A stretch of DNA of 64,000 nucleotides from Streptomyces sp. Act143 (GTDB lineage: Bacteria; Actinomycetota; Actinomycetes; Streptomycetales; Streptomycetaceae), in assembly GCF_003143935.1 (NCBI RefSeq), contig NZ_QFRX01000001.1, forward strand, positions 6,708,977 to 6,772,976. The letters run 5' to 3'. The notes under the pieces are model-generated. The model saw only the letters and a program-made list of their open reading frames with translations, was not told where the DNA came from and ran no database searches. This document shows, piece after piece, positions 1 through 8,187 of this stretch. The position numbers were made by a program, and so were the translations under genes. Position 1 is the first letter of the stretch. Every line of letters starts with the position of its first letter.

Positions 1-168
1 GACGGCCACGGAGGCGAACCAGACAGGATCGTCCTCGTCCGGCTGGACGACCACGAACGTGTTGTCGGAGTCGTTGAGGTCGCTGATCATCATGAACAGC
101 GCGTCCTCGGAGGGGTCGTCGATGCGGTCGCCGTTCTCGCTGTCGGCGCCGTAGTACTGAGCCCCCAT
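1..168 (-). CDS. Hypothetical protein, N-terminal 56 codons only (cut by window edge)
   Basis: The reading frame starts at an ATG at 168 and stays open to the left edge. The visible protein begins MGAQYYGADSENGDRIDDP and is strongly acidic, with the stretch FVVVQPDEDDPVWFASVAV at the edge. A GGAGAG sequence sits about 6 bases before the ATG and supports this start. There is no signal peptide in the visible part, so it is probably cytoplasmic. I do not recognise the family. The insertion sequence just upstream lies in the same orientation and begins only about 65 bases away, so it has probably displaced or replaced the native promoter of this gene (inference). Confidence 0.6.
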   Translation of the reverse strand, partial: MGAQYYGADSENGDRIDDPSEDALFMMISDLNDSDNTFVVVQPDEDDPVWFASVAV

Positions 169-232
169 CGTTGCCTCTCCCTCACCCTGAGCACCTGGTC
201 GCGGTCAGCATGGCACGTGGCACCGACGGTTC

Positions 233-1165
233 AGGCCGGTCATAACCATTCGCCGATGGCGGCGATCAGAACGGTGGCTTCGAAGCGGACGGCGAGTTTG
301 TCGAACCTGGTGGCGACCGCGCGGTTGCGCTTGAGCCGGTTGATTCCGCACTCGACCGCGTGCCGGGCTTTGTAGTCCTCGCGGTCGAACGCTGGAGGCC
401 GCCCGCCGGCTTTGCCGCGCCGTCTGCGGTTGGCGGCCTGGTCGGCGGGCTCCGGGATCGTGCAGCGGATTCCGCGCTTTCGAAGGTAGGCCCGGTTGGC
501 GCGGGAGGAGTACGCCTTGTCGCCCCGTACCCGCAGCGGCCGGACACGAGGACGGCCGGGTCTGGTGCGGGGCACCCGGATGCCTTCCAGGACGGCGGCG
601 AACTGAGGACTGTCACCACGCTGACCGGCGGTGACCAGCAACGACAGCGGCCGTTGGCCTTGCTCGCAGGCCAGATGGATCTTGGTGGTGAAGCCTCCCC
701 GTGACCGGCCCAGACCGTGGTCGTCGGGCTCGGGGCGGGTTCCGCCCGGCGGTTCCTTCTGGGCCTGTCCGTCACGGCGGGCGCCTGCGGCGTGTTGATG
801 GGCTCGGCAGATCGTGGAGTCCACGTTGACCTCCCACGTGATCAGCCCGTCCGCATCCGCCCGGGCCTGCAGCCGGGTCAGCAGTTCGGGCCAGGTGCCG
901 TCACGTTGCCAGCGGCGAAAGAGCCCGTAGACGGTCTGCCACGGCCCGTACTCCGACGGCAGATCCCGCCACGGAGCACCGGTCCGCACCCGCCAACGGA
1001 TCCCGTCGATCAGTCTCCGCCGACCCAACGATGGCCGCCCCAGCACCGCGACCGGCAACAGCGGCTCCAGCACAGCCCACTGCCCGTCAGAAAGATCCCC
1101 TCGCCCCACACCGCGATCATCACGGCACAGGGCAAGGGGCGAGGCCCACTTCTAAAACACGGCCT
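233..1165 (-). mobile_element. IS5-family insertion sequence (ends approximate)
   Basis: A single transposase gene fills this stretch. The ends are placed on a short match: AGGCCG at 233-238 and its complement CGGCCT at 1160-1165. Beyond these six bases the terminal repeats agree poorly, and I see no clear target duplication, so the boundaries are tentative. The right end falls on the galE stop codon (1164-1166). The element is intact in its coding part. Confidence 0.45.
240..1109 (-). CDS. IS5-family DDE transposase, full length
   Basis: This 289-residue protein would cut and rejoin DNA at the ends of its own insertion sequence. It opens with MGRGDLSDGQWAVLEPLLP, the usual N-terminal DNA-binding region of IS5-type transposases. 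The DDE catalytic triad can be followed: Asp near 96 in NVDST, Asp near 196 in RGDKAYSS, and Glu near 253 in VECGINRLKRNR. It is encoded in one uninterrupted frame with no need for a frameshift, so it is probably active or recently active. It lies between an unknown gene and galE, all on the minus strand. The family assignment is confident; the subgroup is not. Confidence 0.92.
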   Translation of the reverse strand: MGRGDLSDGQWAVLEPLLPVAVLGRPSLGRRRLIDGIRWRVRTGAPWRDLPSEYGPWQTVYGLFRRWQRDGTWPELLTRLQARADADGLITWEVNVDSTICRAHQHAAGARRDGQAQKEPPGGTRPEPDDHGLGRSRGGFTTKIHLACEQGQRPLSLLVTAGQRGDSPQFAAVLEGIRVPRTRPGRPRVRPLRVRGDKAYSSRANRAYLRKRGIRCTIPEPADQAANRRRRGKAGGRPPAFDREDYKARHAVECGINRLKRNRAVATRFDKLAVRFEATVLIAAIGEWL

Positions 1166-2144
1166 AGTCGCGTGCCGCCTCCGGATGCAGGCGTACCCAG
1201 CCCTCCCACGCCGACGTGATCATGTCCTGGACGTCGTGCTTGGCCTTCCAGCCGAGTTCCGTGGCGATGCGGTCGGCGGCGGCGACGACCCGGGCCGGGT
1301 CGCCCGGGCGGCGCGGGGTGACGGTCGGGGGGCGGTCGTGACCGGTGACGGCGTTGATGCGGTCGATCATCTCGCGGACGGAGACTCCTTCGCCGCGGCC
1401 GATGTTGAGGGTGAGGTCGCGGCCGGGGGCGGAGCGCAGGGCGCGGGCCGCCGCCACGTGCGCCTCCGCCAGGTCGACCACGTGGATGTAGTCGCGGACG
1501 CAGGTGCCGTCGGGGGTCGGGTAGTCGTCGCCGAAGATGCGCGGGGGCGCGTTCTCGGTGAGCTTCTCGAAGACCATGGGGATCAGGTTGAACACGCCCG
1601 TGTCGGCGAGGGCGGGGGCCGCCGCGCCCGCCACGTTGAAGTAGCGGAGCGAGGCCGTGGCGAGGCCCGTGGCCCGGCCGGTGGCACGGACCAGCCACTC
1701 CCCGGCCAGCTTCGTCTCGCCGTACGGCGACATGGGCACGCACGGCGTCTCCTCCGTCACCAGCTCCACGTCCGGCATGCCGTACACCGCCGCCGACGAC
1801 GAGAACACGAAGGACGGCACCCCGGCCGCGGTCACCTGCTCCAGCAGGACGCGCAGGCCCTCCACGTTCTCCCGGTAGTAGTGCAGCGGCCGGTCGACCG
1901 ACTCGCCCACCTGCTTCTTCGCCGCCAGATGCACGACCCCGCTGATCCGGTGGTCGGCCAGGGCGCGCGCCACCCGCTCGGCGTCCAGCGTGGAACCGAC
2001 CACCAGCGGCACCCCGTCCGGCACGCGCTCGGCGATGCCCGTGGACAGGTCGTCGTACACCACCGCGTGCTCGCCCGCCTCGGTCAGCGCCCGTACGACG
2101 TGCGCCCCGATGTATCCGGCGCCGCCGGTGATCAGCCAGGTCAT
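1164..2144 (-). CDS. galE: UDP-glucose 4-epimerase
   Basis: This 326-residue cytoplasmic enzyme interconverts UDP-glucose and UDP-galactose with bound NAD. It is an extended short-chain dehydrogenase: the Rossmann motif GGAGYIG is at residues 7-13, the serine cluster SSS at 116-118, and the catalytic pair Tyr141 and Lys145 lies in YGETK. Length matches the family. GAGGGGAC about 8 bases before the ATG supports the start. It lies downstream of the GT87 gene with a gap of under 90 bases that carries a short direct repeat, so the two may be co-transcribed. The stop codon coincides with the inferred end of the neighbouring insertion sequence, so the original last residues could have been altered, although the C terminus looks normal. 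Confidence 0.95.
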   Translation of the reverse strand: MTWLITGGAGYIGAHVVRALTEAGEHAVVYDDLSTGIAERVPDGVPLVVGSTLDAERVARALADHRISGVVHLAAKKQVGESVDRPLHYYRENVEGLRVLLEQVTAAGVPSFVFSSSAAVYGMPDVELVTEETPCVPMSPYGETKLAGEWLVRATGRATGLATASLRYFNVAGAAAPALADTGVFNLIPMVFEKLTENAPPRIFGDDYPTPDGTCVRDYIHVVDLAEAHVAAARALRSAPGRDLTLNIGRGEGVSVREMIDRINAVTGHDRPPTVTPRRPGDPARVVAAADRIATELGWKAKHDVQDMITSAWEGWVRLHPEAARD

Positions 2145-2189
2145 CTACGGCCGTCCCCTCGTGAGGTGGAGCGTGGTGGTGCGTCCGGC

Positions 2190-2235
2190 GCTGCTCGGAC
2201 AGCGGCATCAGCTGCTGCTCGGACAGCGGTATCAG
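2190..2235. repeat. Two imperfect 22-bp direct repeats before galE
   Basis: The unit GCTGCTCGGACAGCGG followed by C/TATCAG occurs at 2190-2211 and 2214-2235 with one mismatch. The second copy overlaps the stop codon of the GT87 gene. It probably arose by slippage, which would have extended the GT87-galE spacer; no function is evident. Confidence 0.7.
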
Positions 2236-3491
2236 TCAATCAGGCGGCGCAGCCCACCGGGGACAGTCAGGGCGGCGTCCTGCGCGCGGGCCGGGGCGGG
2301 AAGTGGCTCCGGGCGGGCGCCCGTCGTGCGCCACAGGCGCGTGAAGGACAGCGCCGCCGCCGTCGCCAGCAGGCCGTTGCGTACGAGCATCAGCGCGCAG
2401 CCCGTCCAGGTCGCGGCCGCCACCTCGGCGTACAGCACCGGGTACACCACCGCGCTGACCGCCGTCGCGGCCACGATCAGCGCGGCCACCGGGCGTTGCG
2501 CGGTGTGCCGGGAGGTCAGGCACATCGCGGCCAGGCCCAGCAGCCAGATCATGTACTGCGGGCTGATCACCCGGCTGGTCGCCGTGAAGAGGAGGACGGC
2601 CGTCAGGGCCGCGTCGTACGCGGTCGCCGGCGTCCGGTGCCGGGCCCGCACCCGCCACCACAGCAGGAGCCCGAAGGCGACCGCCGTGGCGGCCAGCGAG
2701 GCGTGGGCGACCAGGGACACGTACGGGCCCGTGTACTCCAGCGCGCCGTACTGGTAGCGGACCGTGCCCGGCCAGCCGGCGTGGGTCGCCAGACCCAGTG
2801 CCGTGCCGCCGAGGGACTCGATCTGCACACCCCGGCCGCCCTGCTGGCGCAGGAACGCGAAGGGGTGGTCGAAGAGGGCCGCCAGGACGGCGAGGGCCGC
2901 CGTCGCCGTCAGCGCCGCTCCCGTCCATGCCGAGCGGGTCGCGCGGCCCCGTGCCACGCCCAGCAGCACCAGCACCGGCCACCCCTTCACCAGCGCGCCC
3001 AGGGCCGCGAACGCGCCGCACGCGCGCGTGGAGCGCTCCGACGTCAACAGGGCGATGACGGCCAGGGCGGTGGCCTGCACGTCGTAGCGTGCGAGCGGCA
3101 CGTGCAGGAGGAGCGGGAGCCCGCCGGTCCACAGGGCCGCGCCGCGCAGGCTGCGGCCTGGGCGGCTGCCCGCGCGGGACAGCGCGTACGTGATCGCCGC
3201 GTCGGCGAGCAGGGTCAGGGCCACGAACGCCCGGAAGTACGTCAGGCCCGGCAGCAGCGCGGGGGACAGCAGGACCGGGGCCGCGCCCGGCGGGTACTGC
3301 CAGAGCGGGTCGTCGGCGGGAAAGGCGCCGGCCGACAGGACGCCGTACCAGTGGGCGTACAGCCGCCACACCTCACGGGCGACGCCGCCTCCGCCCAGCG
3401 GCGGCAGCGTGTCGTGGGCGAGCAGCCACAGCATCAGGGCGCGGGTGGTGAGCCAGGCGGCGGCCACCAGGAGGAGCGGACGTCGTGTCAT
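2232..3491 (-). CDS. GT87-family membrane glycosyltransferase
   Basis: This 419-residue polytopic membrane protein has about ten hydrophobic segments, starting with MTRRPLLLVAAAWLTTRAL. Together with motifs such as WQYPPGAAPVLLSPAL after the first loop and ISPQYMIWLLGLAAM near the C terminus, it fits the GT-C (GT87, DUF2029) mannosyltransferases. These use polyprenyl-phosphate sugars on the outer membrane face. I chose the ATG at 3491 because translation from further upstream would run through a tandem duplication and lacks a hydrophobic N terminus. The actual sugar and acceptor are unknown. galE follows on the same strand. Confidence 0.8.
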   Translation of the reverse strand: MTRRPLLLVAAAWLTTRALMLWLLAHDTLPPLGGGGVAREVWRLYAHWYGVLSAGAFPADDPLWQYPPGAAPVLLSPALLPGLTYFRAFVALTLLADAAITYALSRAGSRPGRSLRGAALWTGGLPLLLHVPLARYDVQATALAVIALLTSERSTRACGAFAALGALVKGWPVLVLLGVARGRATRSAWTGAALTATAALAVLAALFDHPFAFLRQQGGRGVQIESLGGTALGLATHAGWPGTVRYQYGALEYTGPYVSLVAHASLAATAVAFGLLLWWRVRARHRTPATAYDAALTAVLLFTATSRVISPQYMIWLLGLAAMCLTSRHTAQRPVAALIVAATAVSAVVYPVLYAEVAAATWTGCALMLVRNGLLATAAALSFTRLWRTTGARPEPLPAPARAQDAALTVPGGLRRLID

Positions 3492-3514
3492 CACGGCGGA
3501 TCGTAAGGGGTGCG

Positions 3515-3558
3515 AATGCCGTGTTTCTCGTTCAAAAATGCCGTGTTTCTCGTTCAAA
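3515..3558. repeat. Perfect 22-bp tandem duplication
   Basis: The 22-bp unit beginning AATGCCGTGTTTCTCG and ending TTCAAA is present twice head to tail at 3515-3536 and 3537-3558 with no mismatch. It lies between the ohrR stop and the GT87 start, so it would sit in the leader or promoter of the GT87 gene. Perfect identity suggests a recent event. Confidence 0.9.
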
Positions 3559-3575
3559 GGGGGTGTGCCGGGCGG

Positions 3576-4052
3576 TTACTCCTCCGTCGCCGCCCGGGAG
3601 GCCGCCAGGTCCAGCGCCGTCGTCAGCTCGTCCAGCCGGGTCCGCAGCTCCCGGATCTCGTCGACGTCGAACCCGGTCGCGGCGGCGATGCGCCGGGGCA
3701 CCTGGAGCGCGGCCTCGCGCAGGGCCGTGCCCTCCTCGGTGAGCCGCACCTCCACGGACCGCTCGTCGCGCGCGCTGCGCTCCCGGCGCACCAGGCCGGC
3801 CGCCTCCAGGCGCTTGAGCAGCGGGGAGAGCGTGCCGGAGTCGAGGCGCAGGTGCTCCCCCAGCTTCTTGACCGGCAGGTCGCCCTGTTCCCAGAGGACC
3901 AGCATCACCAGGTACTGGGGGTACGTGAGCCCCAGGTCCTTGAGGATCACGCGGTAGACGCCGTTGAAGGCGCGGGACGCGGCGTGCAGGGAGAAGCAGA
4001 TCTGCTGGTCCAGGCGGAGCCAGTCGCTCGTGGGGCTCGTGGGCGTGGTCAT
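3576..4052 (-). CDS. ohrR: OhrR, MarR-family organic peroxide sensor-repressor
   Basis: This 158-residue winged-helix repressor resembles OhrR throughout. The peroxide-sensing cysteine is Cys19 in DQQICFSLHAASR, followed by LTYPQYLVMLVLWE, the recognition region LRLDSGTLSPLLKRLE and the wing RSARDERSVEVRLTEEG. In the known family, oxidation of this single cysteine by organic hydroperoxides releases the protein from DNA. It is divergent from ohr. A perfect 14-bp palindrome lies between them, so it almost certainly represses both its own gene and ohr. No second redox cysteine is present near the C terminus, which places it in the one-cysteine class (as in Bacillus). Confidence 0.93.
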   Translation of the reverse strand: MTTPTSPTSDWLRLDQQICFSLHAASRAFNGVYRVILKDLGLTYPQYLVMLVLWEQGDLPVKKLGEHLRLDSGTLSPLLKRLEAAGLVRRERSARDERSVEVRLTEEGTALREAALQVPRRIAAATGFDVDEIRELRTRLDELTTALDLAASRAATEE

Positions 4053-4075
4053 GGTCCCAGGGTAGCTCGTGAAGG

Positions 4076-4101
4076 CAATTTAGTTGTGCACAACTTAATT
4101 G
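4076..4101. promoter_or_regulatory. OhrR operator between ohrR and ohr
   Basis: AGTTGTGCACAACT at 4082-4095 is a perfect palindrome, and the flanks (CAATT on the left, TAATTG on the right) extend the symmetry to about 26 bp. It sits 24-50 bases before the ohrR start and about 70-90 bases before the ohr start, where it can control both divergent promoters. Confidence 0.85.
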
Positions 4102-4166
4102 TGTGCTCTACTTGTGGTCATCGGGTTCACGACCCGAGTCACGACCTCCGAGAGGACTGGTTTTCC

Positions 4167-4580
<414 letters not shown>

Positions 4581-4628
4581 GCGTCAGTCGTCGGACCGTT
4601 GTCACCCATCGGCGGACCGTCGTCACAC

Positions 4629-4669
4629 AGGGGCGAAGGCCGGTGCTTCCCGCACCGGCCTTCGCCCCT
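4629..4669. terminator. Strong hairpin after ohr
   Basis: An 18-bp perfect stem (AGGGGCGAAGGCCGGTGC at 4629-4646 against its complement at 4652-4669) with a 5-nt loop. It lies about 50 bases after the ohr stop and ends its transcript. Confidence 0.85.
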
Positions 4670-4776
4670 GCTCGTGCGTGCGGGAGCGGTCAGCGGCCGG
4701 GGCGCCCGGCCGGACGCCAGGTGGACGGGCGGGTCGGGGTGGGCCGGGACGGGCTGGACGGCATGCGGACTCCGGG

Positions 4777-4868
4777 GGCGAGGGCGCGGCGGTGGGGGGG
4801 GTGCTGACCAGGGTTCGGTGGCGAGGGCGCGGCGGTGGGGGGTTGCTGACCAGGGTTCGGTGGCGAGG
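4777..4868. repeat. Two 42/43-bp tandem repeats plus a partial third
   Basis: Units start with GGCGAGGGCGCGGCGGTGGG and contain TGCTGACCAGGGTTCGGT. Copy 1 is 4777-4819, copy 2 is 4820-4861 (one G shorter), and a third copy stops after GGCGAGG at 4862-4868, immediately before the stop codon of the next gene at 4875. No coding role is seen. Confidence 0.85.
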
Positions 4869-4874
4869 CTTTGG

Positions 4875-7139
4875 TCAGATGCTTTCGACGGCAGGGGCCG
4901 CGGGCGACGCGGGAGCCGCCGGTCGCGGCACCGTGGCCAGCGGGGAGTGCGCGAGGGCCGCCGCCGCGGACGGCACCGGGAACCGCTCGGCGAGCGGCAC
5001 CACCGGCGGCAGCTCGGTCTCGCCCAGCACCACACGGCGTACGACCCGCTCGGCGGCGCGGCCGTCGTCGTACGGGCAGAAACGCTCACGGAACGCCGAG
5101 CGCAGCTGGGTGGAGCGGGAGCCGCGCCAGTGGCCGGTGGCGAAGATGTCGATCAGCTCGTCCTCGCTGCGCGCGACCGCGCCCGGCGGGAAGGAGCGCA
5201 GGTCGAAGTAGGTGCCGCGGGCCGCCTCGTACGCCGCGTGGTCGTCGTCGGCGGCGTGGATCACGATCGGCCGGTCCAGGTTGGCGTAGTCGAACATCAG
5301 GGACGAGTAGTCGGTGACCAGGGCGTCCGAGGCGAGGCAGAGCGACTCCACGCTCGGGTGGTCGGTGACGTCGACGACCCGGGCCGAACCGGAGGCGAGC
5401 GGACCCCCGTGCCGGTGGTGGGCGCGGGCGAGGACGACGAAGCGCGGGCCCAGGCGGCGCAGGACGCGGTCCAGGTCGAGCGCGGAGCGCTGGGTGCGGC
5501 GGTAGTCGCGGTGGGTCGGCGCGTACAGGATCGCCACCGTCCCCTCCGGGATGCCGAGTTGCTCGCGGTGTCGCCGCACGTCCTCCGAAGTGGCCCGCAG
5601 GAACACGTCGTTGCGGGGACTGCCGTACGGGAGCGTGGTGTAGCCGCCGGGGAGGGCCCGCTCCCAGGTCAGGGTGGCGTGACGGTTGGCGGACAGGACG
5701 TAGTCCCATTTGTCGACGTCGTCGAGGAGCGCCGCGAAGTCCAGGTCGCGGGCGGCGGCGGGGCGTTCGAGGAGGTCCAGGCCCATGTGCTTGAGCGGAG
5801 TGCCGTGCTGGGTCTGGACGAGGACCTGGCCGGGGCGCTTGACCAGGCGGCGGTCGAACTCGACGTTGCTGACGAGGTACTTGGAGCGGGCCAGCGCCGT
5901 CCAGTGGGCGGCGGTGCCGGGGCGCAGTCGGCGGGTCGCGGTGGGGATCGTGTGGTGGTGCTCGGGGGCGGCGATCCACGCCGTGCGGATGTGCGGGGCG
6001 AGGTCGCGGAATGCCGCCTCCAGGGCGCCCGGGTGGCAGCCGTGGCCGCGGTCCCGGTACGCGGCGAAGACCGCGCGGTCCTCGTGCAGGGGGAGGCGCA
6101 GCTGGACGCGGTAGTGGAGGCGCAGGGCGACCGTGTGCAGGGAGCCGGCCAGGCGGGCGGCGAGGGCCTTGGTCCGGCGGCCGAGCCGCTTGGCCCACTC
6201 CAGCGCGCGGTACGTGCGCGGCAGGTTCAGGCGGACCAGCGTGTGGCGCAGGCGGGAGCGCAGCGGGACCGGGTGGCCCGGGGTGCGGTACCGGCGGTAG
6301 TGGTCACGGGTCCGGCGCAGGAACTCGGCGTGCGTGCCCCGCGGCAGCCGGTGCCGCTCGGTGAACACCGTGGTCAGGCAGTCGACCATGCGGCGGAACA
6401 ACTCCGGCCGCCACCGCGCGAGTTCGGGGTGCTGGTCGAGGAACGCGAAGAGCCGGTCGTACTGGTCGAAGACATCGAAGGGGCGGAAGGTGCCGGTGCC
6501 GCGGCGCTGCCGGTGGTGCACGCTCACCCGGTCCAGCGTCGCGATCGTGTCCGCCGTCATCAGCACCTGGTACGTCCAAGGGGCGTCCGCGCGGGAGCCG
6601 GGCGGGAAGCGGAAGCCCGCGCGCTCCACGAACTCCCGGCGGTACGCCTTGTCCCACGCCGCTGTGGGTGACCGCAGCAGTCCGGGGCGGTCCTCCAGTC
6701 GGAACGGCGCCGGTCCCTGCTCGGTGAGCTGCGGGGCGAAGGGGTTGGGGGCGGCGTCGCCCCGCCAGTCGGTGCGCGCGTGGCCGTAGACCAGCACGTC
6801 CGGCTCGCCCGTCTCCTTCAGCCGGTCGGCGATCGCCTGGAGCGCGTCCGCGGTGAGGGTGTCGTCGCCGTCCAGGAACACCACGTAGTCGCCCGTCGCC
6901 GCCGCGAGACCGGCGTTGCGGGCCGGGCCGAGCCCCCGGTTCTCCGCCAGGTGCACCGGCCGCACCCGGGGGTCGCGGGCGGCGAACTCGTCGACGATCG
7001 CCCCGCAGGCGTCCGGCGAGCAGTCGTCGACGGCGATCAGTTCCAGGTCCGGACACGACTGGGAGAGCACCGACTCCAGGCACTCGTGCAGATACGCCTG
7101 AACCTGGTACGCGGGGACGATGACACTGAACCTGGGCAA
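4875..7139 (-). CDS. Fusion of GT2 glycosyltransferase and CDP-glycerol glycerophosphotransferase (TagF-type)
   Basis: This 754-residue protein joins two wall-polymer enzymes. Residues 1-130 form a GT2 nucleotide-sugar domain (FSVIVPAYQ, then VDDCSPD, NRGLGPARNAG and the metal-binding FLDGDD near 88-93). Residues about 350-710 match CDP-glycerol glycerophosphotransferases, with HGTPLKHMG near 440, YGSPRND, YAPTHRD and VTDYSSLMFDYAN near 613. The known role of such fusions is building or decorating teichoic-acid-like glycerophosphate polymers on the cytoplasmic face of the membrane. The best start is a TTG at 7139, giving the normal GT2 opening MPRFSVIVP, but no good ribosome-binding site precedes it. 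It is separated from the upstream transporter operon by a large folded region. Confidence 0.85.
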   Translation of the reverse strand: MPRFSVIVPAYQVQAYLHECLESVLSQSCPDLELIAVDDCSPDACGAIVDEFAARDPRVRPVHLAENRGLGPARNAGLAAATGDYVVFLDGDDTLTADALQAIADRLKETGEPDVLVYGHARTDWRGDAAPNPFAPQLTEQGPAPFRLEDRPGLLRSPTAAWDKAYRREFVERAGFRFPPGSRADAPWTYQVLMTADTIATLDRVSVHHRQRRGTGTFRPFDVFDQYDRLFAFLDQHPELARWRPELFRRMVDCLTTVFTERHRLPRGTHAEFLRRTRDHYRRYRTPGHPVPLRSRLRHTLVRLNLPRTYRALEWAKRLGRRTKALAARLAGSLHTVALRLHYRVQLRLPLHEDRAVFAAYRDRGHGCHPGALEAAFRDLAPHIRTAWIAAPEHHHTIPTATRRLRPGTAAHWTALARSKYLVSNVEFDRRLVKRPGQVLVQTQHGTPLKHMGLDLLERPAAARDLDFAALLDDVDKWDYVLSANRHATLTWERALPGGYTTLPYGSPRNDVFLRATSEDVRRHREQLGIPEGTVAILYAPTHRDYRRTQRSALDLDRVLRRLGPRFVVLARAHHRHGGPLASGSARVVDVTDHPSVESLCLASDALVTDYSSLMFDYANLDRPIVIHAADDDHAAYEAARGTYFDLRSFPPGAVARSEDELIDIFATGHWRGSRSTQLRSAFRERFCPYDDGRAAERVVRRVVLGETELPPVVPLAERFPVPSAAAALAHSPLATVPRPAAPASPAAPAVESI

Positions 7140-7211
7140 GGCACATCCATGGGGGAGGGGTCGGCGCGGGCGTTCGGCCCGGCAACGGCCGGTGGAGTGA
7201 CTTGGTTACGT

Positions 7212-7305
7212 CGCTTACGGCATACGGGGGATTCCAGGCGGACCCGAGGGGACGGACCGCCCTCGGCCCGCCCCCTCGGAAGCGCCAATCCCCTTGCCGT
7301 AAGCG
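7212..7305. terminator. Large nested hairpin after the ABC operon
   Basis: CGCTTACGGCA at 7212-7222 is complementary to TGCCGTAAGCG at 7295-7305. Inside it, GGGGATT pairs with AATCCCC, and CCGAGGGG with CCCCTCGG. The long stem begins directly after the permease stop codon at 7306 (minus strand), so it probably terminates the sugar ABC operon before the glycosyltransferase gene. Confidence 0.65.
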
Positions 7306-8187
7306 CTACTTGACCGCGCCCGCCATCACGCCGGACACGAACTGCCGCTGGAACGCGAAGAACACGATCAGCGGGATGACCATCGAGATGAAGGCGCCGG
7401 TCGCCAGGATCTCGATGTTGCTGCCGAACTGCCGTACCTGCTGCTGCAGGGCGACCGTCAGCGGCTGCGAGTCGGCGTTGGTGAACACCAGCGCCACCAG
7501 CATGTCGTTCCACACCCACAGGAACTGGAAGATGCCCAGCGAGGCGAGTGCGGGTGCCGCGAGGGGGAGCACCACCGTCGCGAACAGCCGTGCCTCGTTC
7601 GCCCCGTCGAGACGCGCCGCCTCCAGGAGCTCCCGGGGGATCTCCGCGAAGAAGTTGCGCAACAGGAAGATTGCGAACGGCAGTCCGAAGCCGACGTGGA
7701 ACAGGACCGCGGCGATGATGTCGCCGAAGATCCCGAGCTCCCGGAACAGCACCGTCAGCGGGATCAGCGCCACCTGCACCGGCACCACCAGCAGCCCCAC
7801 CACGACCATGAACCAGGCGTCGCGGCCCTTGAAGTCCATCCACGCGAAGGCGTAGCCCGCCATCGCGCCGATGAGCACCACCAGCACGGTCGCCGGGACC
7901 GTGATCCAGACGGTGTTGAACAGGGAGTCGGTGATCGTCTCGTTCTTCAGGAGCGTGTCGTAGCTGTGCGCGGTCAGCTGGCCCGGCGCGCTGAACACCT
8001 TCCACCAGCCCGAGGCGGCGATGTCGGTCGGGTCGCGGAACGACGAGACCAGCAGCCCGAAGGTCGGCACCAGCCAGACCAGCGCGACGACGATCAGGAA
8101 GACCCGCAGGACGCCGCCGCCCGCCGCGCTCGCCACCCGGGCTGGGAGGGAGCGCCTGGCGCGCACGGTCGTGTCGAGAGTGGTCAC
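7306..8187 (-). CDS. Sugar ABC transporter permease (MalG type)
   Basis: This 293-residue inner-membrane permease has six predicted spans. Its EAA loop, IPRELLEAARLDGANEARLFATVVLPLAAPALA near 185-220, docks the ATPase. The C terminus QFVSGVMAGAVK is typical of MalG-like subunits. The start is a GTG at 8187 that overlaps the stop of the upstream permease gene by four bases (GTGA), with AAGGAG ahead of it, so translation is coupled. No ATPase gene is nearby. In Streptomyces the shared ATPase MsiK usually energises such importers, which I infer here. The substrate is a carbohydrate but cannot be named from sequence. Confidence 0.92.
   Translation of the reverse strand: MTTLDTTVRARRSLPARVASAAGGGVLRVFLIVVALVWLVPTFGLLVSSFRDPTDIAASGWWKVFSAPGQLTAHSYDTLLKNETITDSLFNTVWITVPATVLVVLIGAMAGYAFAWMDFKGRDAWFMVVVGLLVVPVQVALIPLTVLFRELGIFGDIIAAVLFHVGFGLPFAIFLLRNFFAEIPRELLEAARLDGANEARLFATVVLPLAAPALASLGIFQFLWVWNDMLVALVFTNADSQPLTVALQQQVRQFGSNIEILATGAFISMVIPLIVFFAFQRQFVSGVMAGAVK

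Noticed and set aside
717..3506. Long plus-strand open frame of 929 codons opposite the transposase, galE and GT87 genes
   Set aside because: Its protein is dominated by Arg, Gly, His and Gln with no domain, the usual antisense shadow of high-GC genes. The minus-strand genes are clear.
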